DNA of 22,697 bases, taken from JAHJRJ01 sp037443685. GTDB taxonomy: Bacteria; Bacteroidota; Ignavibacteria; UBA10030; BY39. The translations under genes were made by a program, and so were the position numbers. Location of the stretch: positions 1 to 22,697 of the forward strand of contig JBBINX010000031.1 in NCBI GenBank assembly GCA_037443685.1, given 5' to 3'. Below are positions 7,929-15,234 of the stretch, one piece after another (position 1 is the stretch's first letter; each line of letters begins with the position of its first letter). Under the pieces are notes generated by a model. That model worked only from the letters and a program-made list of their open reading frames with translations, was not told the DNA's origin and made no database searches.

Positions 7929-8585
7929 ATGATTGAAAGAATACTAGAACCCGAAATAATGGATACAATAGAAGATGCACTCGAGTACGATGCAATGGAT
8001 TTTACCGAGGTGAACACTTCGTTTGCTGAACGTGCTGTTGAATTACTTCCATTCGAAGGTTTGATTTTAGATTTAGGAACAGGGAGTGCGAGAATTCCAA
8101 TTTTGATATTAGAACGAAATCCTAGACTAAAAATTATAGCTGTCGATCTTTCCGAAAATATGTTAAAGGTTGGAAAGTTGAATGTCGATAAATGTATTTT
8201 TTCATCGAACATTAAATTGGAGATGGTGGATGCAAAAAATTTATCCTATCCCGATAACTATTTCGATGGAGTAATTTCTAACAGTCTATTACATCATATT
8301 CCGGATCCTCTGCCTGTATTACAAGAAATAAATAGAGTATCAAAAAAGAATGCTGGTATTTTTATTCGTGATTTAATTCGCCCTGAATCCTTAAGCATTG
8401 TAGAAAAACTTACTCAACAGTATGTTGCCGATTGCGACGCTCGTCAGAAAAAATTATTTCGTGATTCTTTGAAATCTGCATTTACAATTAAAGAAGTAAA
8501 AAAAAATGTGGAAATATCTGGAATCACTAATGCCATTGTGGTGCAATCATCCGACCGGCATTGGTCAATCGAAAGAAAGTGGTGA
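7929..8585 (+). CDS. class I SAM-dependent methyltransferase
   Basis: The protein has 218 residues and a Rossmann-like methyltransferase fold. Motif I is LDLGTGSARIPIL (from D48), the acidic ribose-binding residue lies in AVDLSENML (D73), the motif II region is MVDAKNLSYPD, and post-motif NSLLHHIPDP follows, a pattern of the Methyltransf_11/25 group. The N-terminal stretch MIERILEPEIMDTIEDALEY is characteristic of a particular bacterial subfamily whose substrate I cannot name. The pairing with the HD gene may point to a shared small-molecule substrate; this is inference. Confidence 0.86.
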   Translation: MIERILEPEIMDTIEDALEYDAMDFTEVNTSFAERAVELLPFEGLILDLGTGSARIPILILERNPRLKIIAVDLSENMLKVGKLNVDKCIFSSNIKLEMVDAKNLSYPDNYFDGVISNSLLHHIPDPLPVLQEINRVSKKNAGIFIRDLIRPESLSIVEKLTQQYVADCDARQKKLFRDSLKSAFTIKEVKKNVEISGITNAIVVQSSDRHWSIERKW

Positions 8586-8622
8586 AAAATCGATTATCGA
8601 AAAATTCAACACTTTTTTCACC
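8581..8622 (+). terminator. inverted repeat at the end of the methyltransferase gene
   Basis: GGTGAAAAA at 8581-8589 is the exact reverse complement of TTTTTCACC at 8614-8622. A small inner hairpin, TCGA-TTA-TCGA, lies at 8590-8600. The 5' arm overlaps the stop codon. There is no strong GC stem and only a loose T-rich tail, so termination efficiency is uncertain, but its position at the end of the operon fits. Confidence 0.45.
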
Positions 8623-8873
8623 TTTGAATAATTGTCTTTTCAATATTTCAAAATTGAGAGAACAGGAAAAGTATTATCGGGGGAAAACCTCGATATTACG
8701 CATTTTGGGCTAAACTTTTCCTCAAGCGGCTGGCATATATGTTGACCATATAAAAAAGTTATAAATCCTTTAATATTAAAGATAAATTTATTAACTGATA
8801 TTACTTTTCGGTTCAGTCTTTTGCGTCAAACTTTAGTTCTCTACAATTCGGTTTTTTTCAATATTTTGTAAAT
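8586..8873 (+). promoter_or_regulatory. intergenic control region of the hydrogenase-protease/Hdr/ETF operon
   Basis: No gene is visible in these 288 bases. Besides the terminator-like repeat at its left end, three elements stand out. A hairpin TATCGGGG-loop-CCTCGATA lies at 8675-8695 (eight pairs including one G-U). A sigma-54-like box TGGCATATATGTTGA lies at 8731-8745, with the right GG-N10-G spacing but GA in place of the canonical -12 GC. A perfect 14-bp palindrome CTTTAATATTAAAG lies at 8768-8781 and could be an operator just downstream of such a promoter. It is the longest non-coding stretch ahead of a run of more than ten tightly packed genes, so a promoter here is expected. Its type is not settled. 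Confidence 0.45.
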
Positions 8874-9380
8874 ATGGATAAAGATACAACTGTTATAATA
8901 GGTCTTGGCAACGAATATATCTCCGACGACGGCGTTGGGATTCATACTATTCGGGAATTAAAAAAAATTATGCCTTTGAATGATTATAAGATCGAAGAAC
9001 TATCGATAGGGGGAATTGAACTGCTCGATTACATAAGCGGGTATGATCGAGCAATTATCGTAGATGCATTCATCACTCACACTCAACCGCCCGGAACAAT
9101 ATACAAATTTGTTCAAATGGCTGACGAGAACCTAATGAAACTTAAATCATCACATCAAATAGACTTACAGCAAGTTTTAGGTTTGGCAAGAGCGTTAAAT
9201 ATAGCAATACCAAATGAAATAATTATATATGGAATAGAAGCGGACGATATTACAACATTTAGATGCAAGTGTACCCCAGAAGTCGAAGTAGCTATTCCTA
9301 GATTAGTGAAATTGATCCAGCGTGATATAATGGAAGATAATCTAATATCAAATAAAGGTTGTTTTGAGATTGTAAATTAA
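8874..9380 (+). CDS. NiFe-hydrogenase maturation endopeptidase (HyaD/HybD/HycI family)
   Basis: The protein has 168 residues. The signature GLGNEYISDDGVG (residues 10-22) is the family's first nickel-ligand motif, with D19 at the position of HybD Glu16. D64 in IIVDAF and H94 in KSSHQID match the other two nickel ligands. Such proteases clip the C-terminus of the hydrogenase large subunit after nickel insertion. No NiFe large subunit lies in the window, so the substrate must be encoded elsewhere. It heads the operon with the sensor kinase and Hdr/ETF genes; the kinase gene begins 3 bp after its stop. An F420-linked or other hydrogenase-like substrate cannot be excluded. Confidence 0.9.
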   Translation: MDKDTTVIIGLGNEYISDDGVGIHTIRELKKIMPLNDYKIEELSIGGIELLDYISGYDRAIIVDAFITHTQPPGTIYKFVQMADENLMKLKSSHQIDLQQVLGLARALNIAIPNEIIIYGIEADDITTFRCKCTPEVEVAIPRLVKLIQRDIMEDNLISNKGCFEIVN

Positions 9381-9383
9381 ATA

Positions 9384-11375
9384 ATGGATTTAAATTTTAT
9401 AAAAAAGAGAGAGAGAATAATACCAATAGCCAGCAAGCTGATGCTGGGTTTTCTAATGATCGTTGTTATCACAAGTGCTGTTTTTAGCGTCGTGGGTGTT
9501 CGGCTAATTGGTGACCGCATAGTATCAGAAGCCCAAGAAAGGGTACGCACGGATCTCAATTCCGGTCGAGAGATATACTTGAACAAGCTAAACCAGGTTA
9601 GCGATGTAGTTCGGTTTACCGCAGAAAGATTCTTTCTCAAGGATGCATTATTATCCGGAAATATAAAACAAGCCGCTGATGAACTGATCAAAGTAAAAGA
9701 TAGGGAAAGACTTGATGTATTAACTATCACCGACCAGTATGGTAATGTTTTATTACGAACCAGTAATTTGAAGCTATCAGGGGATAATCAGAGGCATGAT
9801 AAAATTGTCCATGCTGCACTTATTTCAAAAGAACCGATCAAATCAACGGTTATTATTTCTGCTGACGATTTACGCAAAGAATCTCCGCTACTGGCTGAGA
9901 GAGCTTATTTTAAATTTATTGAAACTCCAAGGGCAAGAACCAGAGCAGAGACGGAGGAAACATCAGGTATGATGCTGAAGTCGGCGGCCCCGATTTTTGA
10001 CTACCGAAACAACTTAATCGGTATTATCTACGGCGGAATTTTATTAAACAGGAATTTCGAAATTGTTGATAAGATAAAGCAAACAGTTTTTCAAAATGTG
10101 GTGTATGAGGGTAAGGATATCGGCACGTCAACGATTTTTCTCGACGACGTGAGAATTTCAACCAACGTGAAAGATGAATACGGTTTTAGGGCAATCGGAA
10201 CACGCGGTGCAGAAGAAGTCTACAATCAGGTAGTGAAAAAAGGTAAACCTTGGATTGGACGGGCTTTTGTAGTGACCGATTGGTATATCACAGCATATGA
10301 ACCTATCAAAGATATTTGTAACCAAATAATAGGTATCCTGTATGTTGGTATATTAGAACAAAAGTACCTTGACATCGAACGGCGAACTATAATTATTTTC
10401 TTAGCAATCACAATCACGGGTGTACTTGTTTCGATGACATTATCTTACTTTATTTCTCAAAAGATTTCCGGCTCTGTCCGAAAGTTGGTAACAGCATCTA
10501 AAGAAGTAGCGAAAGGTAATTTGGATACAAAAGTAGAAATCAAATCAAAGGATGAACTTCGGGAACTAGCAGACTCTTTTAATTCCATGGCTTTTGCGTT
10601 AAAAAAAAGAGATGAACAGTTGAAAGACTTTGCAAGAAAAAAAATCATGGAGTCAGAAAGACTTGCGATCATTGGGCAGTTAGCTGCTGATGTGGCTCAC
10701 GAAATCAATAACCCACTTCAAGGGATTGTAGCTTATTCTCACTTGTTGCTCGAAAAGATGCCTAATGAAAACTCATTGAAAGGATCCGTTCAAAAAATTG
10801 TAAACCAAGCTAACCGATGTACAGATATCATCCGAGGATTATTAGATTTTTCTCGTCAGAGAAAACCTCATAAAAAACCATCTGATATTAATCATATTTT
10901 GCAAGAGTGTGTTTCATTAGTAGAGGACCAAGCCCTGTTCCATAATATTAAGATCATTAGAGATTTGAAGGAAAATCTACCTCTTGTCGTTATTGACCAT
11001 GCCCAAATACAACAGGTGTTTATGAACATGATTATTAATGCAGCCGAAGCTATGGATGGGAATGGCCAACTTACTTTGATTACTAGATTAGAGACTGCTT
11101 CGCTTTCCTCGCAAGGTGGGCAAGTTGAACCTATCGAAGAATTCATAGAGATCGAATTTACAGATACAGGTCATGGAATCATTGAAGATAATGTAGAAAG
11201 GATTTTTGATCCTTTTTTCACAACCAAGGAAATGGGTCATGGGACAGGATTAGGTTTGGCGATTAGTTATGGAATCATCAAAGAGCACGACGGTACTATT
11301 TCAGTTCAGAGCGAAGTCGGTAAGGGAACAACATTTATCGTCAGGTTACCGGTGACAACAAAGGAGCGGGCTTGA
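9384..11375 (+). CDS. Cache/HAMP sensor histidine kinase
   Basis: The protein has 663 residues. Membrane segments at about 18-40 and 334-356 bracket a large extracytoplasmic sensor of about 290 residues that resembles the Cache3-Cache2 fusion type (GTSTIFLDDVRISTNV and FRAIGTR near residues 247-273). A HAMP domain (about 358-410) follows, then a dimerisation helix with the phosphorylated His in ADVAHEINNPLQG (H439). The ATPase domain has the N-box around N548/N552, G1 box DTGHG (from D594) and G2 box GHGTGLGLA. All kinase positions look intact. Cache domains usually bind small organic acids or similar ligands; the ligand is unknown. The gene sits between the hydrogenase protease and the receiver-kinase hybrid and overlaps the latter by 4 bases. 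Confidence 0.93.
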   Translation: MDLNFIKKRERIIPIASKLMLGFLMIVVITSAVFSVVGVRLIGDRIVSEAQERVRTDLNSGREIYLNKLNQVSDVVRFTAERFFLKDALLSGNIKQAADELIKVKDRERLDVLTITDQYGNVLLRTSNLKLSGDNQRHDKIVHAALISKEPIKSTVIISADDLRKESPLLAERAYFKFIETPRARTRAETEETSGMMLKSAAPIFDYRNNLIGIIYGGILLNRNFEIVDKIKQTVFQNVVYEGKDIGTSTIFLDDVRISTNVKDEYGFRAIGTRGAEEVYNQVVKKGKPWIGRAFVVTDWYITAYEPIKDICNQIIGILYVGILEQKYLDIERRTIIIFLAITITGVLVSMTLSYFISQKISGSVRKLVTASKEVAKGNLDTKVEIKSKDELRELADSFNSMAFALKKRDEQLKDFARKKIMESERLAIIGQLAADVAHEINNPLQGIVAYSHLLLEKMPNENSLKGSVQKIVNQANRCTDIIRGLLDFSRQRKPHKKPSDINHILQECVSLVEDQALFHNIKIIRDLKENLPLVVIDHAQIQQVFMNMIINAAEAMDGNGQLTLITRLETASLSSQGGQVEPIEEFIEIEFTDTGHGIIEDNVERIFDPFFTTKEMGHGTGLGLAISYGIIKEHDGTISVQSEVGKGTTFIVRLPVTTKERA

Positions 11376-12538
11376 AAGTGGATAACAAGTACAAAATATT
11401 AATTATAGACGATGAAGAGATTGTTTTGGATTCTTGTAGCGAAATTTTAACTAGTGGTGACTATCATATTGCAACCGCAATGAATGGAACTGCTGGGTTG
11501 GAACTTTTACAGGAATTTTTACCAGACCTTGTTTTTGTTGATCTTAAAATGCCTGGAATTTCAGGTTTTGAAGTACTGGAGAAAATCTCCGCCTCTGATC
11601 CTACTATAGTAACCGTCGTCATTACCGGTTATGCTACAGTGAGTTCTGCCGTAGAAGCCATGAAAAAAGGTGCATACGATTTTCTTCCGAAACCTTTTGC
11701 TCCAGAAGAACTTCGATTGATCACTAGAAGGGGGCTTGAAAAAAGGAAATTAGTGTTAGAAACCATCGCTCTCAGAAAAGAAAAGGAAATGCTCAAAGAA
11801 CATTTTGCTGCCATCGTTTCCCACGAGATGAAAGCACCTCTGAGTGCTATTCAACAAAATTTGTTCGCGTTGATGACAGAAATATCGAGCAAATTAACAA
11901 AAAATCAGAAAAATATGTTTGAAAGGATGAAAACTCGTATCGAAGATCTTCTGAAACTCATTCATACTTGGTTGAGAGTAATTTCCGCAGACATCCAAAA
12001 GATCAAAGAAAGCTTTGAACCGATTTCTGTGGTTCCCTTAATATCAAAAGCGATAGAGAGCGTCCAAACCCATGCAATGCGCAAAGATATTGAAATTTCC
12101 TCTTCGGTCAAGGAACCAATAGATCTCGTTCGGGGTGACGAGGGAACTTTAGTAGAATCATTAGTAAATATTATTGGTAATGCTGTCAAATATTCTCGTG
12201 TAGGAAGTCAAATAATTGTAAAAGTTGAAGAAAAAGAAGACACGATCTTAATTTCTGTAATCGATAATGGTGTAGGTATCTCAAAGGAAGATATTCCCTT
12301 CATCTTTAGTGATTTTTATGTTGGTAAATCAAACCAAGTCTCTGAAAAAAGTAGTGGATTAGGATTAGCCATTACAAGGCGCATTATCGAAGCTCATAAT
12401 GGCTCAATAATAGTAGAGAGCGAGTTAGGTAAAGGAAGCACTTTTGTGATTTGTTTACCAGCTCTGAAAAATAATTTACATAATAAACTTGCTTTTGATA
12501 CTGAAAACTTTTTAAATTCTCAAAAAGGAGTTACTTGA
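11372..12538 (+). CDS. receiver-histidine kinase hybrid (receiver at N-terminus)
   Basis: The protein has 388 residues. The N-terminal receiver (about 6-122) has acidic pocket DD13-14, phosphoacceptor D57 (FVDLKMPG), T85 and K107 (PKPF). A helical linker leads to a HisKA helix, AAIVSHEMKAPLSAI (H151), and a GHKL ATPase with N-box around N266-N270, DNGVG (D298) and SSGLGLA. No membrane segment is present. It can probably be phosphorylated by the Cache kinase and pass the signal on. The start is either a TTG at 11372 in the TTGA overlap or a GTG at 11378; AGGAG just upstream (11362-11366) suits both. No DNA-binding domain is present. Confidence 0.9.
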   Translation: MKVDNKYKILIIDDEEIVLDSCSEILTSGDYHIATAMNGTAGLELLQEFLPDLVFVDLKMPGISGFEVLEKISASDPTIVTVVITGYATVSSAVEAMKKGAYDFLPKPFAPEELRLITRRGLEKRKLVLETIALRKEKEMLKEHFAAIVSHEMKAPLSAIQQNLFALMTEISSKLTKNQKNMFERMKTRIEDLLKLIHTWLRVISADIQKIKESFEPISVVPLISKAIESVQTHAMRKDIEISSSVKEPIDLVRGDEGTLVESLVNIIGNAVKYSRVGSQIIVKVEEKEDTILISVIDNGVGISKEDIPFIFSDFYVGKSNQVSEKSSGLGLAITRRIIEAHNGSIIVESELGKGSTFVICLPALKNNLHNKLAFDTENFLNSQKGVT

Positions 12539-12972
12539 TGAATAAACAAAAAAAAATATTGATAATTGATGATGATCCAGATTTTGTCGAGGGTCTCAAA
12601 TCAATTCTAAAAACTGCTAATTATAATGTTGATGTTGCTTACAATCCGAAAGCAGGCTTTCAAGCTTTACAGACCAAGCACTACGATATTTTATTACTCG
12701 ACATTATGATGGGGCGAGGTGCGGAAGGCATTATGTTAGCACGGAAGCTTAATAAGGATCCAATATTGAGAGAGATTCCCGTGTTAATTATTACCGGTAT
12801 AAGAGAGCAGATGGCTTTCTTGTTCCCGGGTCAGGCAGTACACCCTCACCTTCTACCGGTAGATGAATTGGTGGAAAAACCTGTAGAGCCAAAGTTACTA
12901 TTAGAAAAGGTCAGTACTCTACTGAAAACTGCTGAAACAAGACAAGCAAAAACTAAAAAACAGGAACTATGA
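12538..12972 (+). CDS. single-domain response regulator
   Basis: A protein of about 144 residues consisting of one receiver domain with a short basic tail. It has the acidic pocket IIDDDPDF, phosphoacceptor D55 in LLLDIMM, T86 in IITGI and K114 in VEKPVEP. An unusual insertion-like loop, FLFPGQAVHPHLLPVDE, lies between the Thr strand and the Lys. No output domain is present, so it must act by binding a protein partner or by passing phosphate on. The ATG at 12538 overlaps the preceding TGA, and GGAG at 12527-12530 is well placed; an upstream TTG at 12535 is less likely. The hdrC-like gene overlaps its end by 4 bases. Confidence 0.92.
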   Translation: MNKQKKILIIDDDPDFVEGLKSILKTANYNVDVAYNPKAGFQALQTKHYDILLLDIMMGRGAEGIMLARKLNKDPILREIPVLIITGIREQMAFLFPGQAVHPHLLPVDELVEKPVEPKLLLEKVSTLLKTAETRQAKTKKQEL

Positions 12973-13532
12973 TAGTGGATAAACCAGCTTTTAGTGAAGA
13001 GATAGCCGGTCTCTTATACGCTACACATGCAAATCCGGTCAAAACCTGCATCCAGTGTGGGACTTGCTCTGGTAGTTGTCCTGCTGTAAAATTTATGGAC
13101 CACTCACCACGTAAAATTATAGCTATGATCACAGCAGGTCTGAAGGATCGCGTACTCAATAGCAATACCTATTGGTATTGCGCATCCTGTTACTATTGTA
13201 CTGTTAGATGCCCAAGGGGAATCGATATAGCAGAATTAATGTATGCTCTGAAACGGTATTCAATATGGAAGAACCAATACAAAGAAGGATTAGTGGGACC
13301 TGTATTCTCAGAAGCTTTTGTGAAGACGATTTTAAAAAGTGGGCGATCGTACGAACCTGTTTTGGCTACCTCTTATCTTTTTACATTTGGACTTCAGGAA
13401 ATGTTAATGGAAGCGCAAACAGCTACAAACCTTATGTTGAAAGGTAGAATTCCTGTTCTTCCTCCAAGAATCAAAAGACTTGAGAACTTCAGACGAATGA
13501 TTAGAAAAATTATACCTCTAGGAAAACCATGA
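12969..13532 (+). CDS. hdrC: HdrC-like subunit with two [4Fe-4S] clusters
   Basis: The protein has 187 residues. Two CxxCxxCxxxCP motifs are present: C27/C30/C33/C37 (CIQCGTCSGSCP) and C71/C74/C77/C81 (CASCYYCTVRCP), as in HdrC of heterodisulfide reductases. HdrC passes electrons between HdrA and HdrB in soluble complexes. The C-terminal 100 residues are helical and longer than the shortest HdrC forms. An ATGA overlap with the response-regulator gene and another with hdrB show tight coupling. Methanogen CoM/CoB chemistry is not implied: bacterial HdrBC homologues act on other disulfides or as electron carriers. The N-terminal half closely resembles residues 25-100 of the protein encoded at 18243-19451. 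Confidence 0.92.
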   Translation: MIVDKPAFSEEIAGLLYATHANPVKTCIQCGTCSGSCPAVKFMDHSPRKIIAMITAGLKDRVLNSNTYWYCASCYYCTVRCPRGIDIAELMYALKRYSIWKNQYKEGLVGPVFSEAFVKTILKSGRSYEPVLATSYLFTFGLQEMLMEAQTATNLMLKGRIPVLPPRIKRLENFRRMIRKIIPLGKP

Positions 13533-14404
13533 TGAAGAAATACGCTTATTTCCCCGGCTGCTCTTTAGAGAAGATGGCAAATAGTTATCACATTTCTACT
13601 TTGGAGACTGCAAAAAAACTTGGTGTGGAATTAAAGGAATTGGATGACTGGAATTGTTGCGGTGCAACGGCTTACTTCCATGTCGACGAATTGCTCGCAC
13701 ATACATTATGTGCCCGGAATCTGGCAATTGCTGAAAAAGAAAAGTTAGATTTGGTAGCACCTTGTAGCGGGTGTTTTAAAAATATGTACTTTGCGAGTGA
13801 TCATCTTAATAAAGATCCCGAATTAGCCGAACATATCAATAATGCCCTGCAAGAGGATAACTTGCATTATTCAGGTAATGTTAAAGTTCAGCACCTCATG
13901 GAGGTTTTTGTTAACGATGTTGGATTGAATGCAATAAAAGCAAAAGTTACACAGCCTCTTAACAATCTTCGTGTTGCTCCCTACTATGGTTGTCAAATAT
14001 TAAGACCGAAGAAAGATAATGAAGATGTGGAACAACCACGATTTTTCGAGGATTTATTATCCTCAATTGGAGCAATACCCTCAGATTTTCAGCTTAGACT
14101 TCGATGTTGTGGAGGTGCATTAATTCTTACAAGTCGCACTGCTGCATTAAGCATGGTGCGTAATCTGCTTCAGAATGCAATCGATTCTGGTGCAGATGTA
14201 ATAGCAACTGCCTGTCCACTTTGTCAGGTGAATCTTGAATGCTACCAGAAACAAGTCAATCAAGAATTCGGCACAGAGTTATCCATTCCAATTATGTATT
14301 TTACTCAACTTATCGGATTGGCTTTTGGGATTCCTCCCAAAAGTTTAGGAGTTGGAACTGAATTGGTTTCAACACGTCCAGTATTAACTTATACTGAAAA
14401 ATAA
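13529..14404 (+). CDS. hdrB: HdrB-like subunit with two complete CCG domains
   Basis: The protein has 291 residues, normal for HdrB. Both cysteine-rich CCG domains have all five cysteines: C11, C43-C44 (WNCCGAT) and C79/C82 (PCSGC) in the first, and C155, C193-C194 (LRCCGGA) and C229/C232 (CPLC) in the second. In methanogen HdrB each such set holds a non-cubane [4Fe-4S] cluster at which disulfide is reduced. This copy therefore looks catalytically competent, unlike the two other CCG proteins of the operon. The gene starts at ATG 13529 within an ATGATG that overlaps the hdrC stop; 13532 is equally possible. The disulfide or other substrate is unknown. Confidence 0.93.
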   Translation: MMKKYAYFPGCSLEKMANSYHISTLETAKKLGVELKELDDWNCCGATAYFHVDELLAHTLCARNLAIAEKEKLDLVAPCSGCFKNMYFASDHLNKDPELAEHINNALQEDNLHYSGNVKVQHLMEVFVNDVGLNAIKAKVTQPLNNLRVAPYYGCQILRPKKDNEDVEQPRFFEDLLSSIGAIPSDFQLRLRCCGGALILTSRTAALSMVRNLLQNAIDSGADVIATACPLCQVNLECYQKQVNQEFGTELSIPIMYFTQLIGLAFGIPPKSLGVGTELVSTRPVLTYTEK

Positions 14405-14440
14405 AACAATTGAGATAAAACATCAATAAGGAAGTAATTT

Positions 14441-15229
14441 ATGGACATAGTCGTTTTTCTTAAAATGGTACCGGATGTCATCGAAGAATTGTCGATAGCA
14501 GATACAGGGAAGTCTCTCGACACTCAGTTCTTGAGGATGAAATTAAATGATCCTGATGATTATTCATTAGAAGAAGCACTTATTTTGAAGGAGAAATATG
14601 GTGGAACCGTTACTGTAGTAGCGATGGAAGCTTCGGAAGTGGATGAGGTGCTATATACAGCTTTAGCAAAGGGTGCAGACAGGATTGTGAAAATCCCTGG
14701 AGATTGGACAAATATTCAAGCGCCTGGCATTGCAAAGTTACTTGCCTCCTATTTTTCTTCGACAAATCATCAACTTGGTACCGATACATTAGTACTTTTA
14801 GGTTCACAAGCTATAGACGATTTGGAGGGAGAAGTTGCTCCTTACTTATCAGAAATATTAGGCACACCCTACATTGGAGTTATTACCGGAATTAGTCTGG
14901 ATGCGGAAAAGAAAAAAGTCAACGTTATAAAAGAATTTGCCGGTGGCCTTCGAGGCGAATTTGAATTGCCTCTTCCAGCCGTGATTGGAATACAGGCAGC
15001 AGAAAAACCCCCACGATATGTACCGGTCGCAAAGGTTCGCTCGATTATGAAAACTGCCAAGATTGATATTGTAGACATCATTCCACCCGATATTGCACCA
15101 GCAATATCGATCGAAAAAATGTTTATCCCTGAAGTTGGTGGTAAAGCGAAGATGTTAGAAGGTCCACCCGAACAGATATCTTCTCAGGTAATCGAATTAT
15201 TAAAAGAAATCGGAATTATAAGGAGATAA
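14441..15229 (+). CDS. etfB: electron transfer flavoprotein beta subunit
   Basis: The protein has 262 residues with the ETF-beta fold: KLNDPDDYSLEEALILKE near residues 34-51 (the family form is NxxDxxAxEEAL), VVAMEASEVDEVLYTALAKGADR, then LLGSQAIDDLEGEVAPYLSEILGTPY at about 119-144 in place of the usual GRQAIDGDTAQVGPQ. The C-terminal arm PPRYVPVAKVRSIMKTAK corresponds to the arm that reaches its partner. It pairs with EtfA to carry electrons from a dehydrogenase. Whether its nucleotide site holds AMP or, as in bifurcating ETFs, FAD cannot be decided by eye. AAGGAAG at 14428-14434 is the ribosome site. No acyl-CoA dehydrogenase is nearby. Confidence 0.92.
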   Translation: MDIVVFLKMVPDVIEELSIADTGKSLDTQFLRMKLNDPDDYSLEEALILKEKYGGTVTVVAMEASEVDEVLYTALAKGADRIVKIPGDWTNIQAPGIAKLLASYFSSTNHQLGTDTLVLLGSQAIDDLEGEVAPYLSEILGTPYIGVITGISLDAEKKKVNVIKEFAGGLRGEFELPLPAVIGIQAAEKPPRYVPVAKVRSIMKTAKIDIVDIIPPDIAPAISIEKMFIPEVGGKAKMLEGPPEQISSQVIELLKEIGIIRR

Positions 15230-15234
15230 AAAAT

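Noticed and set aside
7565..8212. Minus-strand open frame of 215 codons across the HD and methyltransferase genes
   Set aside because: It is antisense to two clear protein families with intact motifs, its translation is low-complexity (Ser/Ile-rich) and it shows no domain.
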